Shown piece by piece: positions 1-7,400 of a stretch of 64,000 nucleotides of DNA. Origin of the DNA: Sphingomonadales bacterium (lineage in GTDB: Bacteria > Pseudomonadota > Alphaproteobacteria > Sphingomonadales > Sphingomonadaceae); contig JAIXWO010000021.1 of the NCBI GenBank assembly GCA_027491235.1, positions 656,721-720,720 of the forward strand, given 5' to 3'. Every line of letters starts with the position of its first letter. The stretch's first letter is position 1. The notes beneath the pieces are model-generated. The model had not been told where the DNA came from, did no database searches, and was given only the letters and a program-made list of their open reading frames with translations. Both the position numbers and the translations under genes were made by a program.

Positions 1-419
1 TTGAACTTGGATGTCTTGCCAACCGGCAGGGTCTTGGTCCGGCCGATGGGGGAGATGGTGCCGTCGGGCGCGATGAAGCGATAAAAATAGGTGCGGCCCG
101 GCTGCAACCCGTCAACCGTGACCTTCACAGTATGGTCGCGCCAGGGGCCAGTCACCATCTGACCACCGCTGACGATCTTCGTGAATTCGCGGCTCTCCGA
201 TACTTCGGCGCGCACCTTGGACGGGCTGCCGGTTGCACTGACATAACGGGTCCATAGCAGCATCGAATCCGGCCCCGGCTCGCCCGAGGCGACATTGTGC
301 GTAAAGCCGGTGAGACCGAGCAACGTCTGTGCAGCAAGGCGCCCGCCCGGCAGCATCAGGCCGCCGAGGCCAAAGCCGGCAGTTGCGATCAGAGCGCGGC
401 GGTCGATGCGAAATGTCAT
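1..419 (-). CDS. PhoD-like alkaline phosphatase, N-terminal part (cut by window edge)
   Basis: The frame opens with ATG at 417-419 and runs without a stop to the window edge, giving about 139 residues. The N terminus has a twin-arginine signal (RRALIATAG, residues 7-15) followed by a glycine/leucine-rich hydrophobic stretch, so the protein is probably exported folded by the Tat system encoded further along in this window. After the signal, GFTHNVASGEPGPDSMLLWT and a fibronectin-like segment ending GLQPGRTYFYRF match the N-terminal domain of PhoD-type phosphodiesterases/alkaline phosphatases. The metal-binding catalytic domain lies outside the window, so activity cannot be judged. The 131 bp between this gene and kynA show nothing clear. 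Confidence 0.85.
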   Translation of the reverse strand, partial: MTFRIDRRALIATAGFGLGGLMLPGGRLAAQTLLGLTGFTHNVASGEPGPDSMLLWTRYVSATGSPSKVRAEVSESREFTKIVSGGQMVTGPWRDHTVKVTVDGLQPGRTYFYRFIAPDGTISPIGRTKTLPVGKTSKF

Positions 420-550
420 TTGGTTCAATCCCCTAAGGCTTTGCCGCACCTTGCGACGATCTTGAGGCGCCGGTCAACATCCTCTGCGCGGTCGTATCGC
501 GAATTGCTGTTGCAGGGCAATGACAAGGCCCTTCGCATCCCATGTGCCGA

Positions 551-1345
551 CTATAGCCGCGTCCTGAGGCTCCAGAGTTCGGGGAAGGCGCGCTTGGTGA
601 GTGTTCCTTTGAGATAGGACGCGCCAGCGGTGCCGCCTGTTCCCGGCTTGCCACCGATCACGCGTTCCACGGTCAATATGTGCTTGTGCCGCCAGCTCGC
701 CATCGCATCGTCCAGATCGACCAGCTTTTCGGCGAGTTGATAGAGGTCCCAATAGGTTTCCGGCGCGCGGTACACGTCCAGAAACGCGTCTTCGACGGCC
801 TGAGACGGCACATGTGGCTGTGTGACATCGCGGTGCAGGACGTCATCCGGAATGGCAAAGCCTGCACGGGCGAGGGCGGCGATCACATCATCCCACAGGC
901 CGGGTGCGTCCAGCGCGGTGCGCATCGCCGCCTGTGCGTCTGGCCGGTCATCCTGAAAGCGCAGGAAATTGCCGTCTTTGATCCCCAGCAGATATTCGAC
1001 GGTGCGGAACTGGTCCGACTGGAAGCCCGAGCTCGGCCCCAGCACATGGCGGAATTGGGTATAGTCGCTCGGCGTCATTGTGGAGAGCACGTCCCAACTC
1101 AGCGTCATCACCGCCTGAATGCGGCTGACGCGGGCGAGCGCCTTATAGGCGGGGACGAGCGCATCGGCCTTAACCTGTGCCTTGGCGAGGCGCAGTTCGC
1201 GGATGATCTGCTTGAGCCAAAGTTCCTTGGTCTGATGGATGATGATGAACAGCAGCTCGTCATCGGCATCGGATTGCGGATGCTGGCAGGCGAGGAGGTT
1301 GTCGAGCGCCAGATAGCGCGCATAGGTCATGGTTGAGTCTGTCAT
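551..1345 (-). CDS. kynA: Tryptophan 2,3-dioxygenase
   Basis: This 264-residue heme enzyme opens the indole ring of L-tryptophan to give N-formylkynurenine, the first step of the kynurenine pathway. Diagnostic segments are FIIIHQTKELWLK (residues 33-45, with distal His37), a WRHKH segment near residues 218-222 supplying the axial heme histidine, and the substrate loop VERVIGGKPGTGG. The C terminus (SYLKGTLTKRAFPELW) is intact. Length is slightly short of the usual 270-290 because the N-terminal arm is brief. A second in-frame ATG at 1330 is a possible start. No kynurenine formamidase or kynureninase lies beside it. The class II aldolase gene is 39 bp upstream on the same strand. Confidence 0.95.
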   Translation of the reverse strand: MTDSTMTYARYLALDNLLACQHPQSDADDELLFIIIHQTKELWLKQIIRELRLAKAQVKADALVPAYKALARVSRIQAVMTLSWDVLSTMTPSDYTQFRHVLGPSSGFQSDQFRTVEYLLGIKDGNFLRFQDDRPDAQAAMRTALDAPGLWDDVIAALARAGFAIPDDVLHRDVTQPHVPSQAVEDAFLDVYRAPETYWDLYQLAEKLVDLDDAMASWRHKHILTVERVIGGKPGTGGTAGASYLKGTLTKRAFPELWSLRTRL

Positions 1346-1384
1346 GACCCAGCCTAACGCTGCGCGCGACCCAGCGGAAGCGGC

Positions 1385-2179
1385 CTAGTTGCGGAAGCTG
1401 CTGTCGATCCGGTCGAGCTTGCGGAGCAGCGCCGGCCAAGCGAGGTGATCAGCGACCATGCTCATGCCCGGGCCATTGGATTGTTGCTCCACCTTTTCCG
1501 GCGTTCCCTGCGGCGGGTTGTAAAGGCCGTCGCGTCCCGCGCTCAGCATCTTCACCTGTGCTTCGCACGCGCGTTCGAGGAAGTAGAGGCGCAGGAAGCA
1601 CTGGGCGACGGTTTCGCCGACCGTCAGCGTGCCATGGTTGCGCAGGATCATCGCGTTCTTGGTGCCCATGTCCTCGACCAGCCTTTCGCGCTCCTCCAGA
1701 TAGGTCGCGATGCCTTCATACTCATGATAGGCGACATCGTGCTTCGCGATCATAGCCGTTTGCGTGTGTGGCAGCAGCCCCTCCGCCATCGCGCTCACCG
1801 CCTGACCATGCGGCGTGTGGAGGTGCATGACGGCATGGGCGTCTTCGCGCGCCATATGCAGGGCGGAGTGGATGACGAAGCCAGCTGGATTGACGGGATG
1901 TGAGGTCGGCACGACGGGCTGGCCTTCGACATCAATCTTGACGAGTGATGACGCGGTGATCTCTTCAAACATCATGTCATAGGGGTTGATGAGGAAGTGA
2001 TGCTCCGGCCCCGGCACGCGCGCCGACAGATGCGTGAAGATCAGATCATCCCAGCCATAAAGCGCGACCAGCCGGTAGGCGGCAGCGAGATCAACGCGGA
2101 CGGCCCATTCCTCCGCGCTGACAGCACCCCGGATGTGGTCGTCATTGGCGACGTTGTTGGTCTGCATCACTGTGGCCAT
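1385..2179 (-). CDS. Class II aldolase/adducin family protein
   Basis: A 264-residue single-domain protein of the class II aldolase/adducin fold, a family of zinc enzymes that includes fuculose-phosphate aldolase, ribulose-phosphate epimerase and aromatic decarboxylases. Zinc-site histidines are visible in AVMHLHTPHG, followed by ILRNHGTLTVG, the usual second conserved block. The family-typical opening LAAAYRLVALYGWDDLIFTHLS is present. A GGAGAG ribosome site lies 5 bp before the ATG. The substrate cannot be read from the sequence. Proximity to kynA and to the Rieske operon might suggest an aromatic or sugar-acid substrate, but that is only context. Confidence 0.85.
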   Translation of the reverse strand: MATVMQTNNVANDDHIRGAVSAEEWAVRVDLAAAYRLVALYGWDDLIFTHLSARVPGPEHHFLINPYDMMFEEITASSLVKIDVEGQPVVPTSHPVNPAGFVIHSALHMAREDAHAVMHLHTPHGQAVSAMAEGLLPHTQTAMIAKHDVAYHEYEGIATYLEERERLVEDMGTKNAMILRNHGTLTVGETVAQCFLRLYFLERACEAQVKMLSAGRDGLYNPPQGTPEKVEQQSNGPGMSMVADHLAWPALLRKLDRIDSSFRN

Positions 2180-2279
2180 GTCTTCTCTCCGTGAATCTTG
2201 TTTTGGGGATTATCTAGATTGGCCGCGCGGAAGTAAAGCCAAGCCTCTTGCCCGTTCTGCCCGGGACGAACGGTGTCTG

Positions 2280-2888
2280 CTAGATGCGGGGGAGCAGCGC
2301 GGCCAACCAGCGTGCGGCAAGGGCTGTGGCTTCGTCCGGTGTGAAGGGCGCATTGCCCAAGCTTAACTCCAGCCAAAGTCCGTCGACCAATGCGGTGAGC
2401 GCAATGGCCGTCAGCCGGTGGTCGCTCCCCGGAGCATGGGCATCCAGCAGGCGCTCCAGCGTGATCCGGTTTTCGGCGTAAATCTCATCATGCAAACGCG
2501 CGATCTTGGCGTCGGTGCGCGTCAGACTCCAAAAGGCGAGCCATGTGGAGAGCAGGTCGGCATCGGCAATCGGCGGCGCAAAGCTGGCGGTGAGATAGGC
2601 GATCAGCCGCGCTTCGGGCGTCGGGTCGGCCGCTTCCACGGCGTCGTTGAGCGCGGCCTGAACCTGCGCGCCAACGGCCGCATATGTGTCGGCCACCAGC
2701 TCATCGATCCCGGAAAAATAGTGCCGCAATAGGCCGGGGGAGACGCCCGCTGCGGCGCAGATTTCCCGCACGGAGGTGCCGTGCACGCCTTTGCGCGCCA
2801 GCGTCGCGGCACAGGCGTCAATTAGCGCCAACCGCCGTTCATCGGCCGGGGCGCGGTGAAATTGTGCCCGTGGTTCCTTGGCTTGCAT
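2280..2888 (-). CDS. TetR-family transcriptional regulator
   Basis: A TetR-type repressor of 202 residues if started at ATG 2888; an upstream in-frame start at 2945 would run through the operator and into the divergent gene, so it was not used. The N-terminal helix-turn-helix reads VREICAAAGVSPGLLRHYF, and the C-terminal ligand domain contains the TetR_C block with ALVDGLWLELSLG, resembling BetI-group regulators. It is divergent from the Rieske oxygenase operon with only 44 bp between the start codons, and a perfect palindrome sits in that gap. By the usual TetR logic it represses itself and the operon and is released by a pathway substrate. The ligand is unknown. Confidence 0.9.
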   Translation of the reverse strand: MQAKEPRAQFHRAPADERRLALIDACAATLARKGVHGTSVREICAAAGVSPGLLRHYFSGIDELVADTYAAVGAQVQAALNDAVEAADPTPEARLIAYLTASFAPPIADADLLSTWLAFWSLTRTDAKIARLHDEIYAENRITLERLLDAHAPGSDHRLTAIALTALVDGLWLELSLGNAPFTPDEATALAARWLAALLPRI

Positions 2889-2902
2889 GGCGCTCACTCT
2901 CT

Positions 2903-2922
2903 TGTTATACAACCGTATAACA
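2903..2922. promoter_or_regulatory. Palindromic operator candidate for the TetR regulator
   Basis: TGTTATACAACCGTATAACA is an exact 8-bp inverted repeat with a 4-bp centre. It lies in the 44 bp between the divergent tetR and Rieske oxygenase starts and ends 10 bp before the oxygenase ATG, so a bound repressor would block both genes. Size and placement fit TetR-family operators. Binding by the adjacent regulator is inferred. Confidence 0.75.
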
Positions 2923-2932
2923 GGAAAACGCA

Positions 2933-4096
2933 ATGGCCACTGCATTCAAACCTTCAAACGAAAATGACGATCTGGACGGCTGGAGTCTGCCCGCCTGGAC
3001 CTATCATGATCCCGAGTTCGCAGCGCTTGAGGTGGACCGAATCTTCCGGCGTGGCTGGCAGGTCGTCTGTCACGTCAGCGACGTGCCCAATGCGGGGGAT
3101 TGGCATAGCCTTGATTATATCGGCGAGAGCGTTCTTGTTGTGCGCGGGGCCGACAACCAAGTCCGTGCCTTCACCAATGTCTGCCGCCACCGGGGCAGCC
3201 GACTGGTCGATGGAGCCTCGGGCTGCGCGAAGAAGCTCATCTGCCCCTATCATGCCTGGACCTATGAACTCGATGGCCGCCTGACCGGCGTGCCCGACAG
3301 CGCGACTTACCCCGCGCTCGATAAGGACAAGGCAGGGCTCGTCCTCGTCGACATCGAAATCTGGCGCGGCTTTATCTTCGTCCGTCTGGAAAGCGGCGGA
3401 CCCTCTGTGGCTGAGATGACGGCGCCCTATGAGGCAATGGTCGCCCCCTATCAGTTTGAGAAACTGGAAGCTCTGGGCCGCGTGACGATGCGTCCACGGA
3501 GTGTGAACTGGAAGAATGTCGGCGATAACTATTCGGACGGGCTGCACATTCCCGTCTCGCATCCCGGCCTGACGCGCCTGTTTGGCAAAAGCTACGGCGT
3601 GGAGGCGCAGCCGCATGTCGACCGGATGTGGGGCGATATGGAAGATCGTCCGTCCTCTAATTGGTCGGAACGGCTCTACCAAAAGCTTCTGCCGCCGGTC
3701 CCGCATCTTCCGGACGCAAGCCAGCGCCACTGGCTCTACTTCAAGCTTTGGCCCACGGTCGCTTTTGACATCTACCCCGATCAGATTGACTTCATGCAGT
3801 GGCTGCCCACCGGCCCGACCAGCTGCGTGATCCGCGAGATCAGCTACGTCCTTCCCGATGACCGGCGCGAGATGCGCGCGGCGCGGTATCTGAACTGGCG
3901 GATCAACCGTCAGGTCAATGCTGAGGACACCGCCCTCATCACCCGCGTGCAGGAAGGGATGGCGAGCAAGACCTTCTCCATGGGCCCGCTGTCCGACAAG
4001 GAAGTTTGCCTGAAAAGCTTCTGCCGCAAGATGCGCGAAATCATTCCCGAAGCCCGGCTGGAACAGCAACCGCCTGCCGGGTGGAGCCGCGGTTGA
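2933..4096 (+). CDS. Rieske-type aromatic ring-hydroxylating oxygenase, alpha subunit
   Basis: A 387-residue oxygenase component with an N-terminal Rieske [2Fe-2S] domain and a C-terminal mononuclear iron domain. Cluster ligands are C84 and H86 (VCRHRG) and C104 and H107 (CPYHAWTY). The catalytic iron site is in NVGDNYSDGLHIPVSH, with D202, H205 and H210. Such enzymes use electrons from a separate reductase to hydroxylate aromatic rings or demethylate amines. No reductase or beta subunit is beside it; the following genes encode flavoproteins. The gene starts directly after the palindromic operator and overlaps the next gene by 4 bp. The overall look is close to the single-component group that includes betaine and carnitine oxygenases, but the substrate is unknown. 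Confidence 0.93.
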   Translation: MATAFKPSNENDDLDGWSLPAWTYHDPEFAALEVDRIFRRGWQVVCHVSDVPNAGDWHSLDYIGESVLVVRGADNQVRAFTNVCRHRGSRLVDGASGCAKKLICPYHAWTYELDGRLTGVPDSATYPALDKDKAGLVLVDIEIWRGFIFVRLESGGPSVAEMTAPYEAMVAPYQFEKLEALGRVTMRPRSVNWKNVGDNYSDGLHIPVSHPGLTRLFGKSYGVEAQPHVDRMWGDMEDRPSSNWSERLYQKLLPPVPHLPDASQRHWLYFKLWPTVAFDIYPDQIDFMQWLPTGPTSCVIREISYVLPDDRREMRAARYLNWRINRQVNAEDTALITRVQEGMASKTFSMGPLSDKEVCLKSFCRKMREIIPEARLEQQPPAGWSRG

Positions 4097-5313
4097 CGAC
4101 AGACCTGCCCGTTGTGATTGTCGGAGGCGGTCCCGCAGGCATGGTTGCGGGCCTGCTCTTCGCGCGCGCCGGCGTGCCGATTGTCATTCTTGAAAAGCAT
4201 GCCGACTTCCTGCGCGATTTCCGGGGCGACACGGTGCACCCGTCGACGCTGGAGGTGTTCCATGAACTTGGCCTGCTGAACGCGTTGTTGAAGCTGCCGC
4301 ACACGCCCATCGACAGCGTTGGGCTGGACCTGAATGGGCGCCGATATGCCGTGGCGACGATGAAGCATCTTCGGGTGGCGGCTCCGTTCATTGCGATGAT
4401 GCCGCAATGGGATTTGCTGAATTTCATCGCGGACTGTGGAACGCGGTATCCGACCTTCGATCTGCGCATGTCCACCGAGGCGACCGGGCTGGCACATGAC
4501 GCAGCCGGACGTATCAATGGCGTGAAGCTGGCCGATGGAGGCTTTATCGAAGCGCGGCTTGTGATCGCGGCAGACGGGCGACGATCTGTCCTGCGCGACG
4601 CTGCTGAATTGCCGCTCCATGATCTCGGCGCACCAATGGATGTGCTGTGGTTCCGGCTTCAAGTCCCTTCCGGTCAAGCCCAGGGGGAGGTGCCGCTCGG
4701 CAACATCACGCCTGATGGCATGGTTATTGCCATTCCGCGCGGGGATTATTGGCAGTGCGCCCGCATCATTGAAAAGGGCGCGTTTGCCAAGATGGAAGCC
4801 CGTGGCATTGCCGCCTTCCGCGATGAGATCACGCGCATTGCGCCGGGGCTGGCCGGCGGCGTCGACGCGCTGCACAGCTTCGACGACATCAAACTGCTTT
4901 CGGTCACGCTGGATCGGCTGACGCGCTGGTCATGTCCGGGCCTGCTGGCGATCGGCGATGCGGCGCACGCGATGTCGCCTGTGGGCGGCGTCGGCATCAA
5001 CCTTGCCGTGCAGGATGCCGTCGCTGCGGCCAATGTTCTGGCCAAACCCTTGACCGATGGCGTGAACCCCGACCCGCTTTTGCCGCGTGTGCAGGCCCGC
5101 CGTTGGTCCGCAACGCGACGGATGCAGATGATCCAGCGGAACGCGCACGAACGGGTCATCTCGCCCATGCTGCGGGGGGAACTTCGTTCCGCCCCTATGG
5201 CGATCCGACTGCTCGACACATTTCCACCTCTGCGCCGGATTCCGGGCCGTGTTATCGGCCTCGGCTTCGGACGGCAGCACGTTCAATCTCCGCTTGCGAA
5301 AGAGTTTCAATGA
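4093..5313 (+). CDS. FAD-dependent monooxygenase (PHBH/UbiH type)
   Basis: About 406 residues from a TTG start that overlaps the stop of the Rieske gene (TTGA), with GGTGGAG just upstream; the frame is open further upstream but that part is antisense-like and lies inside the oxygenase. The protein has the FAD-binding GxGxxG (VIVGGGPAGMVAG, residues 8-20), the DG motif (VIAADGRRSVLR) and the GD motif (LAIGDAAHAMSPVGGVGIN), the three marks of p-hydroxybenzoate hydroxylase-like enzymes, which use NAD(P)H and O2. It is probably translationally coupled to the oxygenase and shares its pathway. The substrate is unknown. Confidence 0.9.
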   Translation: MTTDLPVVIVGGGPAGMVAGLLFARAGVPIVILEKHADFLRDFRGDTVHPSTLEVFHELGLLNALLKLPHTPIDSVGLDLNGRRYAVATMKHLRVAAPFIAMMPQWDLLNFIADCGTRYPTFDLRMSTEATGLAHDAAGRINGVKLADGGFIEARLVIAADGRRSVLRDAAELPLHDLGAPMDVLWFRLQVPSGQAQGEVPLGNITPDGMVIAIPRGDYWQCARIIEKGAFAKMEARGIAAFRDEITRIAPGLAGGVDALHSFDDIKLLSVTLDRLTRWSCPGLLAIGDAAHAMSPVGGVGINLAVQDAVAAANVLAKPLTDGVNPDPLLPRVQARRWSATRRMQMIQRNAHERVISPMLRGELRSAPMAIRLLDTFPPLRRIPGRVIGLGFGRQHVQSPLAKEFQ

Positions 5314-6914
5314 CCAAGAAATATGATGCCGTCATCATCGGCGCGGGCCATAATGGCCTTGTCTGCGCCTTCTACCTTGCCCAGGCCGGGCTGAAGGTCC
5401 GCATTGTCGAGCGCCGCGATATTGTGGGCGGGGCGGCGGTCACGGAGGAGTTCCACCCCGGCTTCCGCAACTCGGTTGCCAGCTACACGGTCAGCCTGCT
5501 GCAACCGCAGGTCATCCGCGACATGAAGTTGGAGGCCGAAGGCTATCGCGTGATCGAGCGGCCGATCTCCAACTTCCTCCCGCAGGAAGATGGCGGCTAT
5601 CTGAAACTCGGCGGCGGGCTGGAGCGGACACAGGAAGAGTTCCGGCGCTTCTCCAAGCACGATGCCGATGCTCTGCCCGATTATTATGACTCGCTGGAAG
5701 TCGTGGCCGACGTGCTGCGCGATCTGGCCATGAAGACACCGCCGAACCTTGGCGGTGGCATCAAGACGTTGATCGACGCTGCCCTGCAGGGGCGCAAGCT
5801 GGCGGGTCTCTCGCTCGAACGGCAGCGCGACGTGCTCGACCTGTTCACCAAGTCCGCGCGCACGCTGCTGGACAGCTGGTTTGAAAGCGAGGCGGTCAAG
5901 GCCGCCTTCGGTTTCGATGCCGTGGTCGGCAACTATGCCTCTCCTGACACGCCGGGCAGTGCTTATGTGCTGCTCCACCACGTCTTTGGCGAAGTGAACG
6001 GGAAGAAGGGCGCCTGGGGCCACAGCATCGGCGGCATGGGTGCGATCACGCAGGCCATGGCGCGCGTCGTGACGGCGCTGGGTGTCGAGATCAGCCTTGA
6101 AGCGCCGGTCGCGCGCGTGCTCCTCAATGGTGGCAAGGCTGCGGGCGTGAAGCTCGTGAGCGGCGAGGAAGTCATCGCCGACCGCGTGATTTCTAACGTC
6201 GGTCCCAAAATCCTTTACGACCAGATGTTTGACGAGGGCGATCTGGCACCCGAATTCAAGCGCCGCATGAAGGGCTTTAAGGTCGGATCGGGCACGTTCC
6301 GCATGAACGTCGCTTTGTCCGAATTGCCCAAGTTCACCTGCCTGCCTGAACCGGGCGAGCATCATCAGTCGGGCATCATCATTGCGCCGACGCTCGATTA
6401 TATGGATCAGGCGTTCATCGACGCGAAGGCCTATGGCTGGTCCAAGAAGCCGATTGTCGAAATGCTCATTCCGTCGATCATCGATGACAGCCTTGCGCCT
6501 CCGGGCCAGCATGTCGCCTCACTCTTCTGTCAGCAGTTCGCGCCGGTCCTGCCCGATGGGCGCGACTGGGATGCCGAAGAAGGCAAGGCCGCCGATACGA
6601 TCATCGACACCGTCGAAGCCCACGCACCCGGCTTCCGCGCCTCGATCCTTGGGCAGCAGGTGCTGTCGCCCAAGGGGCTGGAGCGGAAGTTCAATCTGGC
6701 GGGTGGCGACATCATGCACGGCAACATGTCGCTCGATCAGCTGTGGTCGGCGCGGCCGATGCTGGGTCACGGCGCCTATCGCGGACCGGTGGACGGCCTG
6801 TACATGTGCGGGGCCGGGTCGCATCCGGGCGGCGGTGTCACGGGTGCGCCGGGGCATAATTGCGCGCAGGAAGTGCTGGCGGATCGCAGCTTCTTCGGGC
6901 GGATTTTTGGCTGA
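5310..6914 (+). CDS. PYROXD2-like FAD-dependent oxidoreductase (phytoene desaturase-related)
   Basis: A 534-residue flavoprotein starting at an ATG that overlaps the previous stop (ATGA). The N terminus carries a dinucleotide-binding motif (IIGAGHNGLVCAFYLAQAG) and the following VERRDIVGGAAVTEE, typical of the PYROXD2/CrtI-like amine oxidase superfamily. The C-terminal FAD block GLYMCGAGSHPGGGVTGAPG is intact. Members related to PYROXD2 are common in sphingomonads, but few have defined substrates. Tight coupling with the Rieske oxygenase and the flavin monooxygenase suggests three sequential oxidations in one pathway. It is not accompanied by carotenoid genes, so a phytoene desaturase role is unlikely. 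Confidence 0.9.
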   Translation: MTKKYDAVIIGAGHNGLVCAFYLAQAGLKVRIVERRDIVGGAAVTEEFHPGFRNSVASYTVSLLQPQVIRDMKLEAEGYRVIERPISNFLPQEDGGYLKLGGGLERTQEEFRRFSKHDADALPDYYDSLEVVADVLRDLAMKTPPNLGGGIKTLIDAALQGRKLAGLSLERQRDVLDLFTKSARTLLDSWFESEAVKAAFGFDAVVGNYASPDTPGSAYVLLHHVFGEVNGKKGAWGHSIGGMGAITQAMARVVTALGVEISLEAPVARVLLNGGKAAGVKLVSGEEVIADRVISNVGPKILYDQMFDEGDLAPEFKRRMKGFKVGSGTFRMNVALSELPKFTCLPEPGEHHQSGIIIAPTLDYMDQAFIDAKAYGWSKKPIVEMLIPSIIDDSLAPPGQHVASLFCQQFAPVLPDGRDWDAEEGKAADTIIDTVEAHAPGFRASILGQQVLSPKGLERKFNLAGGDIMHGNMSLDQLWSARPMLGHGAYRGPVDGLYMCGAGSHPGGGVTGAPGHNCAQEVLADRSFFGRIFG

Positions 6915-6938
6915 GACTGTCGCAACGGCTTTTATAAG

Positions 6939-7030
6939 CCGTCTGTCCTGAGCTTGTCGAAGGACTGTTCTTCGCTTTTCCGCCTTGGGTGGAGAAAAGG
7001 ACGGTGCTTCGACGAGCTCAGCACGAACGG
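6939..7030. repeat. Inverted pair of REP-like elements (CTGAGCTTGTCGAAGGAC type)
   Basis: CCGTCTGTCCTGAGCTTGTCG at 6939 onward and its degenerate reverse complement ending CTCAGCACGAACGG at 7030 face each other across about 38 bp. Repeats with this core are widespread between genes in sphingomonads and other proteobacteria. Here they sit between two convergent operons and could fold as a long hairpin in either transcript. Confidence 0.75.
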
Positions 7031-7052
7031 AGTTAGAACCTAAGTTCGGGGC

Positions 7053-7400
7053 CTATCCCGCCAGCGCTTGTCCCACGACTTCGGACAGCGACGCCGCAGT
7101 GAACGGCTTGGGCAAAAGCGGCCAGCCGCCAAAGGCTTCGGGTGGTGTGTCGCCAATGTCGCCACTCATATAGATGACGCGCAGTTCCGGGCGTTCGGCG
7201 TGGACGCGGGCGATGAAATCAGGGCCGCGCATGCCCGGCATCAGCACGTCGGTGACGACGAGCTGAATGTCATCGCGGCTGCTGCAAATGGTCAGGGCTT
7301 CGGTGCCGTCACAGGCCGACAAAACCTCATGCCCCATGGCAGACAAGGCGCCCGCCGTGGCGGTGCGGATGCGGGCGTCGTCGTCGACGACGAGGATCAT
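7053..7400 (-). CDS. Single-domain response regulator, coupled to serine palmitoyltransferase
   Basis: A 115-residue stand-alone receiver domain: acidic residues D6-D8, phosphoacceptor D51 (VVTDVLMPG), switch serine S79 (YMSG) and conserved K98 (LPKPF). There is no output domain. The ATG overlaps the stop of the serine palmitoyltransferase gene by one base (TAATG), so the two are probably translationally coupled. An open frame continues upstream but reads antisense-like residues inside the transferase and was not used. No histidine kinase is nearby. The tie to sphingolipid synthesis is notable; partners and function are unknown. Confidence 0.9.
   Translation of the reverse strand: MILVVDDDARIRTATAGALSAMGHEVLSACDGTEALTICSSRDDIQLVVTDVLMPGMRGPDFIARVHAERPELRVIYMSGDIGDTPPEAFGGWPLLPKPFTAASLSEVVGQALAG

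Noticed and set aside
2954..4069. 371-codon open frame antisense to the Rieske oxygenase
   Set aside because: Shadow of the high-GC coding strand; the plus strand has all the cluster and iron ligands.
4932..5309. In-frame upstream extension of the PYROXD2-like gene by 126 codons
   Set aside because: It runs inside the flavin monooxygenase in another frame, and the ATG at 5310 gives the FAD motif at the normal distance from the start.
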